Source: Bacteroidales bacterium (GTDB lineage: Bacteria; Bacteroidota; Bacteroidia; Bacteroidales; UBA10428). Taken from it: DNA of 39,657 bases. The position numbers and the translations under genes are program-made. Below, one piece after another: positions 1 through 8,796 of this stretch. The DNA is taken from the NCBI GenBank assembly GCA_016930375.1, contig JAFGGU010000102.1, forward strand, positions 1-39,657, written 5' to 3'. The notes under the pieces are model-generated. The model was given only the letters and a program-made list of their open reading frames with translations. It was not told where the DNA came from and searched no databases. Position 1 is the stretch's first letter, and the number at the start of each line of letters is the position of its first letter.

Positions 1-81
1 AACACGAGCCGTATGACGGGAGACTGTCACGTACGGTTCTGTGAGAGGCTTAGGGGTGAAACTCCCCTTTGCCTACTCGGC
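1..81 (+). mobile_element. Group II intron, 3' end only (domains V and VI)
   Basis: Bases 6-39 form a canonical 34-nt domain V: the 5' strand starts GAGCCGTATG with the catalytic AGC at 7-9, a GAGA (GNRA) tetraloop lies at 20-23, and the 3' strand ends ACGTACGGTTC. Bases 40-78 fold as domain VI: GAGAGGC pairs with GCCT-A-CTC, leaving A75 bulged as the likely branch-point adenosine. The intron should end a few bases after that, about 79-83; I cannot fix the exact junction. Everything upstream, including any reverse transcriptase ORF, is outside the window. The intron lies about 12 bases past the stop codon of the convergent deacetylase gene, so it interrupts no gene on this side. Confidence 0.88.
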
Positions 82-93
82 GAGAAACCAGGT

Positions 94-705
94 TCAACAA
101 ATGGATTTAAATCCAAAGCCCTTCCCCGAAAAATGCTCCAGCACCCGCGGCAAGGCGTACAAAACCTTTTCCGAGGCTTTCAGGGAATCGTGGAAAACAA
201 CCACTGATCCGGGTCCGGCATACCGCATTGCGTTACGGAGACAATTTTCGGGAGTTGTATTCAGGGCGAAATCGTAACTCATGATATCCCACATCACTAT
301 CCGGTATAATTTTTTAAGATGCCTCAGTTGCGAAGGCGTTATCATGCCATAGGCCGGGCGATATAACGAGGATCGTATGAACTGCGCGGCAAGGCTTATG
401 TCTTCAAAGTATTCCCGGTTGGGAGTATACCACCCTTTCAGGTGGCTGTAGGTATGGTTTCCGGTTGCGTGACCTGCTTCGAGGATCTGCCGGTAGATAT
501 CAGGATGCCTTTCCACATTTCTTCCGATGCAGAAAAAAGTCGCCTTTGCCCTGAATTTTGCCAGTACCTCCAAAACGCTGGTTGTTATACCGGGGGTGGG
601 CCCGTCATCGAAAGTAAGATACAGCGATGGCGCTGTATCCTGAATTTCCCACGTGATTTCCGGGAATGTCCTTTTCAGCAGCCGGGGAATACGGACAAAG
701 TTCAT
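94..705 (-). CDS. Polysaccharide deacetylase (CE4 / NodB homology domain)
   Basis: A 203-residue protein made almost entirely of one NodB-type domain. Family motifs are visible in order: TFDDGP (residues 31-36, catalytic base and metal Asp 33/34), the metal-binding pair H84-x3-H88 in NHTYSH, RPAYG (116-120, usually RPPYG), MWD (138-140) with D145, and the final HDS (172-174). Enzymes of this family remove N- or O-acetyl groups from chitooligosaccharides, peptidoglycan or exopolysaccharides in a metal-dependent way. No signal peptide is evident, so the location is unclear. The start lies 7 bases after the stop of the upstream DUF2723 gene, so the two are probably cotranscribed and may both act on surface glycans. 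The substrate cannot be predicted. Confidence 0.93.
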   Translation of the reverse strand: MNFVRIPRLLKRTFPEITWEIQDTAPSLYLTFDDGPTPGITTSVLEVLAKFRAKATFFCIGRNVERHPDIYRQILEAGHATGNHTYSHLKGWYTPNREYFEDISLAAQFIRSSLYRPAYGMITPSQLRHLKKLYRIVMWDIMSYDFALNTTPENCLRNAMRYAGPGSVVVFHDSLKASEKVLYALPRVLEHFSGKGFGFKSIC

Positions 706-712
706 GACGGCC

Positions 713-3700
713 TCACATGGCCAGGCTCAGCGCGCTGGCATATTCCTGTATTTTCTGTTCCATCTCGGTTTTAAGCTCCGGCTGGTTGTAAGTGGTTCCC
801 ATTCTCCGGAGCTCATCGAGCGTATAAAAGGCAATACGTTTTTCGTACATGAGGTAGTTCGTGTATTTCCTTCCCAGGCTTGCAAAATAGTTCAGATCTT
901 CGTATACATTGGTTTTTATTCCGTTCACGATCTGGTTTGCCTTGGTCGTGTCGCCCAGCCTGAAATAGGCTTCCGCCAGCAATACATTGAAAACATTGAA
1001 CGGCACTACTTTATCGGGGATCACCTCGAGGCATTTTTCCAGGGCTTTGCGGGCGGAATCGGGCTTGTTCTCAGCAATCAGTTGCAGCGCCAGGCGGGCA
1101 AAGCTGCTTCTGAAATTGCCCAGCATGCGGGTCACGTTCTCATCGAGGTAGAGATCGGGATTTTCCACCCCACCCCAACGGAATTTATTGACCATGTTGT
1201 CGAACATGACATCGGTATTGATGGAACCGCGGCTGAACATGTCTCCCTGCTCGGCGAAGGGAACGATACGGTAAGCCAGTCCCTCCATCTGGAAGTAATT
1301 GTCGAGATTCAGGTAATTGTCCGAAGAAACCGTTATGGCATAATATAAAGGTCTTTCCCATTTATTGGTGGCCAGCAGGTCGAGGATCATCAGGTGGTTT
1401 TTGGTCAGGTAATTGCGATCCGATTCCAGTTCCCATTGCATGACAGGTTGCAGTTTGCCGGCATCCTCCCTGGAAACGGTTCCGTTTTCAACCACGCGGG
1501 CAGTATCAACAGGCACAGTGAACCTGCTGGTGGGGATGTAATCGAGTGTCTGCCCGTAATCCGGCAGTTGTTTGGTGCGGGGATCATCGCTGGCCACAAA
1601 GTCAACTACCTGTTTCAGATCGCTGTAACCCTGTATGCGGTCGAGCACATAAACAATATCCCGGCTGCCCGCCCGGTATTTATCCTGCGTCAGGGAGAAG
1701 GGCACAGGCTCTGATTCATAAGCTTTGCGCTGCATCTGTTCAATGTACCAGTCGGCTCCCAGGTAACTCAGGTTCATAACCCTGACATCGGTGCGGATCC
1801 CCTCCACTTCCTGGGCATACCAGAGCGGGAAGGTATCATTGTCGCCATTGGTAAACAAAACCGCGTTCGGCGCGCATGAATTCAGGTAATTGTGGGCAAA
1901 ATCAACCGCAATGTGCCGGCCTGAGCGGTCGTGGTCGTCCCAGTTCTCTTTGGCCATGACTGTGGGAACGGCAACAAGGGTAATCAGCACAGCCAGTACA
2001 GCGGCGGAAAGCCTGGGTGTGATCCTGCCGAGCAGGTCATACAACGCCATCACGCCCAGTCCGATCCAGATGGCAAATGCGTAGAAAGATCCGGCATAGG
2101 CGTAATCACGTTCACGGGGTTGCATCGGATTCTGGTTCAGGTAAAACACTATTGCCAGTCCGGTCATGATAAACAGCACCAGCGTCACATAAAAATCATT
2201 CCGGTGCTTTTTATACTGGTAGAACAATCCCGCCAGTCCGAGTATCAATGGCAGCATGAAATACCGGTTATTGGCCTTGTTATTCCGCATGGATGCCGGC
2301 AGACTATCCTGGTTCCCCAGCCGCATGTTATCGATAAAAGGAATGCCGGAAATCCAGTTTCCTTTGTGGATATCCGTTTTGTAACTCGCCTGGATATCAT
2401 TCTGACGTCCTGAAAAATTCCACATGAAGTACCTGAAATACATGTGCACCACCTGGTAACGCCAGAAGAAGCGCACATTCTGGGCAAAATTCGGACTTTT
2501 CTTGCCCTTGTTGTAATCATACACCACTTTCCCTTCGCGGTCGCGCATCGGGTTTCCGTTTTCATCCAGCCTGGCCTGGTAAAGATCGCTTTCTTTCAGG
2601 TTGGCCCACTGCACATACGATTCGATGTGACCGCCGTCGACATCGTTGCTCCACATCCGGGGGAAAAGGGTGGTGAATCTCTTATCGTAAACGTACTTGA
2701 TGCGGTAATGGTTGGCTTTGTATTTGCCGTCTTCCTTATAATAGGTTGGTTTTCCTTCCTTTGAATCGAGGATCGGGGCATTGAAATACTGCCCGTGTAT
2801 CAAAGGCCGGTCGCCGTATTGCTCGCGGTTCAGGTAGTACAGAAGTGAAAACAGGTCCTCCGGATCATTCTGGTCCATAGGCGTGTCGGCTGCAGAGCGG
2901 ATCACCAGCATGGCATAGGAGGAATACCCGATCAGGATAACCGTGACAACAAGGAGGATGGTATTGAAAATGATCTTTTTCTTTTTATGCGTGTAGTAAA
3001 TGCCGTATACGATCAAACCGATCAGCAGCAGGCCATAGAATAAAATTCCGGAGGAATAGGGCAGGCCGAATGCGTTGACAAAGCCGAGTTCAAATACAGA
3101 GGCAATTTTGACGACACCCGGGATCAACACATACATGATACCTCCCAGGATGAGGGCTGACACGAGCAATGCCTTCAGAATTCCGGCCGTGGTAACTTCA
3201 TATTTCCTGAAATAATATACCAGGACGATGGCCGGGATGGCCAGCAGGTTCAGCAGGTGAACTCCGATGGAAAGGCCCATAAGATAGGCAATGAAAATAA
3301 TCCACCGGTTGGCGTGGGGTTCATCGGCCACGTTCTCCCATTTGAGGATGGCCCAGAAAACGAGCGCTGTGAAAAGGGATGAACTGGCATACACTTCACC
3401 TTCAACCGCGGAAAACCAGAAAGTATCGGAAAAGGTATAGGCCAGGGCGCCAATTAGGCCACTGCCGATGATCGTGATGATAGTTGGCGTGGTCATCTGA
3501 CCTTCTCTGGCCAAAATTCTTTTGGCCAGGTGGGTGATCGTCCAGAACAGGAAAAGTATGGTAAAGGCGCTGGCAAGAGCCGACATGGCATTCACCATTT
3601 TGGCCACCTGCGTCACGTCATCCCCTGCAAAAAGGGTAAAGAAGCGGCCCATGATCATGAAAAAAGGGGCTCCCGGGGGATGGCCTACTTCGAGCTTGAA

Positions 3701-3829
3701 TGCCGAAGCAATGAATTCCCCGCAATCCCAGAAACTGGCGGAAGGTTCAATGGTCGACAGGTAAACGAATGCAGCTATTGCAAAGGACACCCAGCCTGCA
3801 ATGATATTGATGAGCCTGAAGTTTTTCAT
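713..3829 (-). CDS. DUF2723 / TMEM260-like polytopic membrane protein, putative protein O-mannosyltransferase family
   Basis: With the start at 3829 the protein is 1038 residues. An open frame continues to 4054, but that extra part reads through two palindromic repeats, so I chose the Met beginning MKNFRLINIIAGW, directly before the first membrane segment. The N-terminal half carries many hydrophobic helices. The signature FWDCGEF (residues 33-39), followed by LEVGHPPGAPFF, is typical of DUF2723. A second conserved stretch, PMQPRERDYAYAGSF, lies near the middle. The last 200 or so residues are soluble and helical (TPR-like, with SARKALEKCLEVIPDKVVPF). Human TMEM260, a relative, is an O-mannosyltransferase; by homology this may glycosylate exported proteins. 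It precedes a polysaccharide deacetylase by 7 bases. Family call firm, activity inferred. Confidence 0.88.
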   Translation of the reverse strand: MKNFRLINIIAGWVSFAIAAFVYLSTIEPSASFWDCGEFIASAFKLEVGHPPGAPFFMIMGRFFTLFAGDDVTQVAKMVNAMSALASAFTILFLFWTITHLAKRILAREGQMTTPTIITIIGSGLIGALAYTFSDTFWFSAVEGEVYASSSLFTALVFWAILKWENVADEPHANRWIIFIAYLMGLSIGVHLLNLLAIPAIVLVYYFRKYEVTTAGILKALLVSALILGGIMYVLIPGVVKIASVFELGFVNAFGLPYSSGILFYGLLLIGLIVYGIYYTHKKKKIIFNTILLVVTVILIGYSSYAMLVIRSAADTPMDQNDPEDLFSLLYYLNREQYGDRPLIHGQYFNAPILDSKEGKPTYYKEDGKYKANHYRIKYVYDKRFTTLFPRMWSNDVDGGHIESYVQWANLKESDLYQARLDENGNPMRDREGKVVYDYNKGKKSPNFAQNVRFFWRYQVVHMYFRYFMWNFSGRQNDIQASYKTDIHKGNWISGIPFIDNMRLGNQDSLPASMRNNKANNRYFMLPLILGLAGLFYQYKKHRNDFYVTLVLFIMTGLAIVFYLNQNPMQPRERDYAYAGSFYAFAIWIGLGVMALYDLLGRITPRLSAAVLAVLITLVAVPTVMAKENWDDHDRSGRHIAVDFAHNYLNSCAPNAVLFTNGDNDTFPLWYAQEVEGIRTDVRVMNLSYLGADWYIEQMQRKAYESEPVPFSLTQDKYRAGSRDIVYVLDRIQGYSDLKQVVDFVASDDPRTKQLPDYGQTLDYIPTSRFTVPVDTARVVENGTVSREDAGKLQPVMQWELESDRNYLTKNHLMILDLLATNKWERPLYYAITVSSDNYLNLDNYFQMEGLAYRIVPFAEQGDMFSRGSINTDVMFDNMVNKFRWGGVENPDLYLDENVTRMLGNFRSSFARLALQLIAENKPDSARKALEKCLEVIPDKVVPFNVFNVLLAEAYFRLGDTTKANQIVNGIKTNVYEDLNYFASLGRKYTNYLMYEKRIAFYTLDELRRMGTTYNQPELKTEMEQKIQEYASALSLAM

Positions 3830-3902
3830 GAACTGTGTTTTTTTGATATTGCGAAATAAGTGAAAAAAGTTGAAGAAGTTATCATCGTTATAAAAGCTTT
3901 TC

Positions 3903-4084
3903 AGGGCTAAAGCCCGGGGATCGTTTTTCATCAGTGACCCCAGGCTAAAGCCTGGGGTTAGTGAATATGCCATATAAATAAGGTCTGTCAGCAAATATAT
4001 TGCCTTGGGGATATTTCTTTCAATAGCCCCGGGCTTCAGCCCGGGGTGAGTCAAAATGCCGGAGATATTGGGGCTTTAGCCCCC
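3903..4084. repeat. Cluster of four REP-like palindromes
   Basis: Four related hairpins occupy the gap between the DUF2723 gene and the acetyltransferase gene: AGGGCTAAAGCCCGGGG (3903-3919), a perfect 9-bp-arm palindrome CCCCAGGCT-AA-AGCCTGGGG (3938-3957), CCCCGGGCT-TC-AGCCCGGGG (4027-4046) and GGGGCTTTAGCCCCC (4070-4084). They share the core GGCTnnAGCC, and the stems vary while still pairing. They could act as transcription terminators or mRNA stabilisers, and look like members of a dispersed palindromic family. Confidence 0.8.
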
Positions 4085-4086
4085 AT

Positions 4087-5250
4087 TTAAATCTTTAACC
4101 TTATATTTATTCTCTCCAGCAAACCGGTAAGCCCGATAATCAGCAATGCAAAAATCAGTGACTTGATCAAGCCAACCCAGCCTTCCAGGAAGTATTGCGG
4201 CAGTATCTGTTGAAGCGGCCATAAAACCGGGTATACCAGTGTCGGCAGCAGGTAACAGGTAAGCGCACTGCGACCCGCCGGCATGATGACATTCGCCCAG
4301 CGGGTAACCCGGTAAACATCGGCAAATACATAGATGACGGCGAAGGAGGTAAAGCTGATTCCCGCGCAGATGGCAGTCCAGGATGGTGTTGCCAGGATTT
4401 TGGATATGCCCCAGAGCGGTCTGAACCAGAATCCGTAAACCAGGGAGACAGCGGCAGGAATCAGGAGGAGCGCTGGGAAAAGGAATTTCCCGTCCGTACT
4501 TTTAAACCGGCTATAGATCACAGCAGCCAAGACACCGCTCATGACCAGGGCATAATTGGAGGCGCTTACAATAAACCGGAATCTCCCTGCAACAGGCAAA
4601 AATTCCCCGGCATTGAGGGCATGCAGTGCTATCCAGAATAGGATGATCAGCCAGGGCCTGTTACCGGCCAGCAGGTAAAGAACTGCGCATATAAGATAGG
4701 CCCAGCCGATGAGTCCCAGTATTCCCCACCAGTGCGGGCTCATCCATTCCGGTTCTTCGGGTGAGCCGCCTTTGTAAAACAGGGCAAGCAATGCCAATAT
4801 CAACATTCCGGTTACCTGAAGGACCCATACCGGCATCCCGGATATTTTTTTCCGCTCATACCGGTTCCAGATGAGCAGGAATGAGAGGATCATCAGCACC
4901 TCCCAGGCTGTTCTGGCTCCCTGCGGCATGTCGGAACGGAAATTTTCGCTGTTCACCATGAAGAAGCCCATGACTACCAGGGCCAGGGTACGCAGGAGAA
5001 TGTGCGCCAGGATTTTGGCTCTGGTGTCGCCCTTTTTGATCCTGGCCTTCTGCGCGAAAGGTATTGAAAGGCCCACGATGAAAAGGAACATCGGGAAAAC
5101 CACATCGGCAAGTCCCATCCCGTCTTCATCGGATGCCGTGTGTTCCAGCCATTGCGGAATATCCTGCAAGGTCCACAGATCATTCACAAAGATCATCAGG
5201 AGCATGGTCAATGCCCTGAAAATGTCGATGGAAACGATCCGGGTTTTCAT
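4087..5250 (-). CDS. Heparan-alpha-glucosaminide N-acetyltransferase-like membrane protein (DUF5009 / NagX type)
   Basis: A 387-residue polytopic membrane protein. Its N-terminus (RIVSIDIFRALTMLLMIFVND) and the following stretch DVVFPMFLFIVGLSIPF are typical of the HGSNAT/YeiB-like acyltransferase group, whose members move acyl groups across or onto membrane-side sugars; in HGSNAT, acetyl goes from acetyl-CoA to terminal glucosamine. About ten hydrophobic helices follow. The start codon overlaps the stop of the upstream GH20-like gene by 4 bases (ATGA), so translation is probably coupled. The pairing suggests a shared role in amino-sugar use, for example acetylating sugars before or after the glycosidase acts. 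Substrate is inferred only from family and neighbour. Confidence 0.85.
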   Translation of the reverse strand: MKTRIVSIDIFRALTMLLMIFVNDLWTLQDIPQWLEHTASDEDGMGLADVVFPMFLFIVGLSIPFAQKARIKKGDTRAKILAHILLRTLALVVMGFFMVNSENFRSDMPQGARTAWEVLMILSFLLIWNRYERKKISGMPVWVLQVTGMLILALLALFYKGGSPEEPEWMSPHWWGILGLIGWAYLICAVLYLLAGNRPWLIILFWIALHALNAGEFLPVAGRFRFIVSASNYALVMSGVLAAVIYSRFKSTDGKFLFPALLLIPAAVSLVYGFWFRPLWGISKILATPSWTAICAGISFTSFAVIYVFADVYRVTRWANVIMPAGRSALTCYLLPTLVYPVLWPLQQILPQYFLEGWVGLIKSLIFALLIIGLTGLLERINIRLKI

Positions 5251-6365
5251 TCAACCTTCTGAAGCGATGACAGATGATCGAAGAGGGCCCTGAAACAGGC
5301 TCCGGAATTGTTTTTGTTTTCCTGGTCCGGGTGGTTCAGCTCCCGGTATTCTTTGAGAAACTGCCCGGTGGATGACCAGACGGTCTGTACCATGCCTGCA
5401 AACCGGTCTTTCATTTCGGGCGCAGACTGCTGCCGGAACCTCAGCATATCATCGGCCTGCTGTACGGCAACCTCCGGCATGTTCCAGGGGCAGGTGACCA
5501 CATGAAAACCCTTCATGGCAAAATAAACGGGTGTCTGATCGGCCCGTTCGTAATGCCAGTCGCAGATCATCACATCTTTGGGTATCAGGTCAACAGCCTT
5601 GTAGGTGGTATTGTAACTGGCTTCCCACATGCCCATGCCGGTGGTTTTGCCATCTATAAGCCGGTCACCCCAGATCCATAGCTGCCTGTTTTTTCGGGCC
5701 AGGTGATTGCGTATGGCCGTGACCTCCCCGGCAAACAATTCAGCTTTGTCACGGCCCTGGCATCGTTCACAGCTGTCGCTCCCAATGTAAAAAACTTCAT
5801 CCATGCCGGCATGAAAGGCATCGGCCTCAAAAACGGCACAAATTTCGTCCACCAGGTCAAACACCACCGCATGAACTCCCGGGTGCAGGGGACAGTAACT
5901 TTTGCAATAGAGTCCATCGGCGTTGGGCCACTGGTAGTTTTCCGGCATTTTCACATGCGGGGTTTCATCGAATTCGGGATAAACCTGTAACAGTTTGTTC
6001 ACCTTTCCCGCCCAGGATTGATGGCCCAAAAGGTTGATCTGAGGAATGAGCCGAATGTCATGTTTCCGGCAGGCGTTGACGATCTTTTTCACCTCCTTGT
6101 CGGAAAGCGCAATTTCATCTTTCAGTTCAGGATGGCTTGTATACTGGTATCCGAAATCCACCCTGAGGATCAGCGTGTTTATGGACCGGGGGGCCAGATC
6201 ATCCTGGATAAAGCGGATGAATTCATCGAGGTCGGAGGGTTCGGGGGCGGCGATACAAAAACCACGCACCGGGAAAAGGGAATCGGATATGGTTTCCTGC
6301 GCGAACAGGGAGATAGCAGTAATGCTAAGAATGCAAGACAGCAGAACAAGCTTTTTTTTCTTCAT
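5247..6365 (-). CDS. Secreted glycoside hydrolase family 20-like protein (beta-N-acetylhexosaminidase type)
   Basis: A 372-residue protein with a clear signal peptide (MKKKKLVLLSCILSITAISLFAQ, cleavage after about residue 23), so it is exported. The rest is a TIM-barrel resembling the GH20 catalytic domain: RGFCIAAPE at the first strand, LIPQINLLGHQSW around 107-118, and FHAGMDEVF with the adjacent Asp-Glu pair D189-E190, matching the GH20 catalytic DE. MICDWHYE and a late WNMPE supply aromatic substrate-side residues. GH20 enzymes release terminal GlcNAc or GalNAc by substrate-assisted catalysis. It is shorter than classic hexosaminidases and lacks the usual N-terminal GH20b domain, so specificity may differ. 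First gene of a two-gene unit with the downstream acetyltransferase. Confidence 0.83.
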   Translation of the reverse strand: MKKKKLVLLSCILSITAISLFAQETISDSLFPVRGFCIAAPEPSDLDEFIRFIQDDLAPRSINTLILRVDFGYQYTSHPELKDEIALSDKEVKKIVNACRKHDIRLIPQINLLGHQSWAGKVNKLLQVYPEFDETPHVKMPENYQWPNADGLYCKSYCPLHPGVHAVVFDLVDEICAVFEADAFHAGMDEVFYIGSDSCERCQGRDKAELFAGEVTAIRNHLARKNRQLWIWGDRLIDGKTTGMGMWEASYNTTYKAVDLIPKDVMICDWHYERADQTPVYFAMKGFHVVTCPWNMPEVAVQQADDMLRFRQQSAPEMKDRFAGMVQTVWSSTGQFLKEYRELNHPDQENKNNSGACFRALFDHLSSLQKVE

Positions 6366-6438
6366 ATTTTGATATTTTTAGAAAGAAACCACGTATAACA
6401 ATCTGAAACATCATTACGAAATTAATCATTAAAAATTC

Positions 6439-6446
6439 TACCTTTG
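6439..6446 (+). promoter_or_regulatory. Possible Bacteroidota -7 box (TACCTTTG)
   Basis: TACCTTTG fits TAnnTTTG and lies 87 bases before the lipoprotein start. I see no convincing TTG -33 element at the right distance, so the call is tentative. The rest of the 168-base gap (6366-6533) is AT-rich without other recognisable features. Confidence 0.35.
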
Positions 6447-6533
6447 GCGCTTTGTTTTCAATATGAATTGGATATAAAATAATTAGTTAAAATAACAGTT
6501 AATTCATAATGTCTCATCTTAATTCGTAAAAAA

Positions 6534-7079
6534 ATGAAAAAAACTAAAATCTGGCAGGTCCTCGCAGTTGCTGTTGCCATAATTTCCTTATCAGTCGCCT
6601 GTGATAAAAAAGATGAAGGGATTTCTCTTGGATTCGATATTGCCGTTCCGGATAACTGGGTTCATTACGTGTATGCCAGCGAGGGACTGGTTTATGCAGG
6701 TGAACGGGAGTCCACGGGTAACAATGACACCATCCGGGAATACATGCTGGTTTACAAGGAGCCGTTATCGGGGTATAACCTGAATACTTACTTCACAGCC
6801 ATCAAATCCGATGTGATAACATCCGATTTTTATGTTTCCACACTTTTGGAAAAGGACACCACGATCAACGGGTACAGCAGTAAAAAATTCATCTGCAATG
6901 AAACTGCGGATTATATCGTTGGCAATGACACTTCAGAGGTCAATATGACGATAACACGGTATTTTTTCTTTGAAAAAGACTACGGATACCTGTTTGGCAT
7001 GGTAACGGTGGATACAACCTATTACCGGGTTAAGCCCGTTTTTGATGACATCATATCATCCGTGCAGTTCACGGATTAA
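6534..7079 (+). CDS. Small lipoprotein of unknown function
   Basis: A 181-residue protein. Residues 1-22 are a lipoprotein signal peptide and the lipobox ends at C23 (LSVAC), followed by a charged DKKDEG linker. The mature part is about 155 residues, predicted mostly beta, with a high share of Thr, Tyr and Asp; no family is recognised. The last four bases overlap the end of the convergent O-antigen-ligase-like gene. It is the only plus-strand gene between 0.1 and 8.7 kb, so it is presumably transcribed alone. Some small proteins with a similar layout (PsbP/DcrB-like) bind at the cell envelope, but that comparison is only an impression. Confidence 0.75.
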   Translation: MKKTKIWQVLAVAVAIISLSVACDKKDEGISLGFDIAVPDNWVHYVYASEGLVYAGERESTGNNDTIREYMLVYKEPLSGYNLNTYFTAIKSDVITSDFYVSTLLEKDTTINGYSSKKFICNETADYIVGNDTSEVNMTITRYFFFEKDYGYLFGMVTVDTTYYRVKPVFDDIISSVQFTD

Positions 7080-8686
7080 TCATCTTGGCTGATCTTCCCT
7101 GATTTATTTTCTTCCTTTTTGCCGGAACCAAAAACAAAGAGGCAGTAAAAGAACGCGAAAAATACCATGCTGTCGTACGATTCAAAGGTGTCCAGAACTA
7201 GCATGGAGGTCACCATTATGCCTGCAAATACATTGAAAAGTAAAAAACGGCTGGCCTTGTTTGCCAGTACCGGCAAACCAAGACAAATCATCAGGTAAAG
7301 GAATCCCGGTAATCCGAAAGCGAGCATAAAGAACAGGAACTGGTTGTGTGGTTTTCCCTCCCAAAGGGGATCCACAACCAGTTTTTTATCCTGTGCCGAA
7401 TGGCGCATGGATTCATACACGTCTCCTGTTCCCACGCCGGTCCACAGGTTTTCTTTCAACGGAGTTCCCGATGCCTGCAGGAATGCAATTCTTTGTCCCA
7501 TAGAATGCTGCATTACGTAACCTGTTCTCGACAGGATGTGCAGTTCCCAGAGGGTTTCATACAGGCGCTGGTAAATACCGGGATTGTTTCTGAACTTATA
7601 ATTGGCCAGGCCGTTTTCGATGCGCTGAATGTCGAGGTGGCTGAGGTTACTTATTCCTGCCGAGTCTTTCCGGAATCCTTTTGACGTCAGGTAACGCCTG
7701 AGCGTATAATCCACGGGTTGTCCCTTAAGGTCCTTTCCTTCATAGGATATCCGGCTGACCCTGTCCCACTCCTTTTTCATCTCCGGCTCACACACGTAAA
7801 GATCAATAAAATGTCCGTTTTCCATGGCGCCTGTCAGCGTGTCATGCGTGTAAGGATTGCCATTGGCTGTAAAAAGCTCAAGCTTAACGGGAGGGCCGGG
7901 CCGGGCATGAAAATTGTGCCTGTATACCAGGAGGGTTACAATGAATATGCCGGTAAAAGCAAGGGCAACCAGGAAAAAAGCGGCATGGCGGATCCGGTTG
8001 TCCGGATTTCGGATGGCCCTGTTCAATATAAAAACAAGGGCTATGGCCATAAAAATCAGGATCCCGGTGAAGGACCGCAAAAAAAACAAAAATGCGATGA
8101 GGAAGCAGGCGCCGATGGCAAGGAGCATTTTTTCCGGGATTTTGCCGGCATCACGTTTATCCGAAAAATAGTAAAGCAGTATAAAAATGGCCATGACGAT
8201 CAACAGGGAAAAGCGGATGTGATGCATGAAAATGGAAACCTCCCTGAAATTGCCATTTGTATTCATGCCCTTTATGAAGTAATGGATCAGGCATACCAGG
8301 GACGATGCTGTCACTGCAGCAGAAAAGAGCAGCAGTAGTTGCCGGAATTGCTTTCCTGACAAAGGCTGTGTGGTTCCTACAACAAGGGGCAGAAGCAACA
8401 GGGGCAGGACATTTTTAACCCGGGCCAGTCCCGGATTCAGGTTTTGGGTATGGAACAGTCCCGCGCAGTAAACCACGAAGATGGAAGCAAAAAGCAGGGT
8501 TGAAGGATTTTGTCTTATCAGGGTGAATTTCTGACGGAACCTGCCCTCTGCCAACCAGTTGATCAGAAGAATGAACAAGGAAATGCTCAGCAGGTAACGT
8601 GAAAGCGGAAGGCAGCAAACCAGCAGTGCCAGTCCGGACAAATATACTTTCCGGTGAAGGTCTTCACGGGAGACAGGGATTTTCAT
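7076..8686 (-). CDS. O-antigen ligase-like (Wzy/WaaL superfamily) membrane protein
   Basis: A 536-residue polytopic inner-membrane protein. Several hydrophobic helices in the first 240 residues are followed by a soluble periplasmic loop of about 180 residues and then further helices. The loop ends with LWTGVGTGDVYESMRHS and GKPHNQFLFFMLAFGLPGF; the glycine-rich motif and the PHNxFL motif are typical of the O-antigen ligase/polymerase Wzy_C region. Proteins of this superfamily join or polymerise lipid-linked glycans, or attach O-glycans to proteins. The large periplasmic loop is expected. It is transcribed divergently from rplM, 110 bases away. Substrate unknown; no other polysaccharide cluster genes adjoin it. 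Confidence 0.82.
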   Translation of the reverse strand: MKIPVSREDLHRKVYLSGLALLVCCLPLSRYLLSISLFILLINWLAEGRFRQKFTLIRQNPSTLLFASIFVVYCAGLFHTQNLNPGLARVKNVLPLLLLPLVVGTTQPLSGKQFRQLLLLFSAAVTASSLVCLIHYFIKGMNTNGNFREVSIFMHHIRFSLLIVMAIFILLYYFSDKRDAGKIPEKMLLAIGACFLIAFLFFLRSFTGILIFMAIALVFILNRAIRNPDNRIRHAAFFLVALAFTGIFIVTLLVYRHNFHARPGPPVKLELFTANGNPYTHDTLTGAMENGHFIDLYVCEPEMKKEWDRVSRISYEGKDLKGQPVDYTLRRYLTSKGFRKDSAGISNLSHLDIQRIENGLANYKFRNNPGIYQRLYETLWELHILSRTGYVMQHSMGQRIAFLQASGTPLKENLWTGVGTGDVYESMRHSAQDKKLVVDPLWEGKPHNQFLFFMLAFGLPGFLYLMICLGLPVLANKASRFLLFNVFAGIMVTSMLVLDTFESYDSMVFFAFFYCLFVFGSGKKEENKSGKISQDD

Positions 8687-8707
8687 AAATAAAATTCACA
8701 AAACATC

Positions 8708-8736
8708 TTGTAAAATTAAAATAAATTGTATTTTTG
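8708..8736 (+). promoter_or_regulatory. Promoter of the rplM-rpsI operon, with short leader
   Basis: TTG at 8708-8710, an 18-base spacer, then TATTTTTG at 8729-8736, matching the Bacteroidota primary sigma consensus. Transcription would begin around 8741-8744. The leader of about 55 bases before the GTG start holds a small CCCT-ATTTTA-AGGG hairpin (8742-8755). Ribosomal-protein leaders upstream of L13 have been proposed in Bacteroidia; whether this one belongs to that class needs a covariance-model search. Confidence 0.75.
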
Positions 8737-8796
8737 CACTCCCTATTTTAAGGGTGATTATTATTAGAACGAAAAAATATATAACAGGAATACAAA

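Noticed and set aside
3830..4054. 75-residue N-terminal extension of the DUF2723 protein
   Set aside because: It translates palindromic repeats; the family start fits the Met at 3829 immediately before the first membrane helix.
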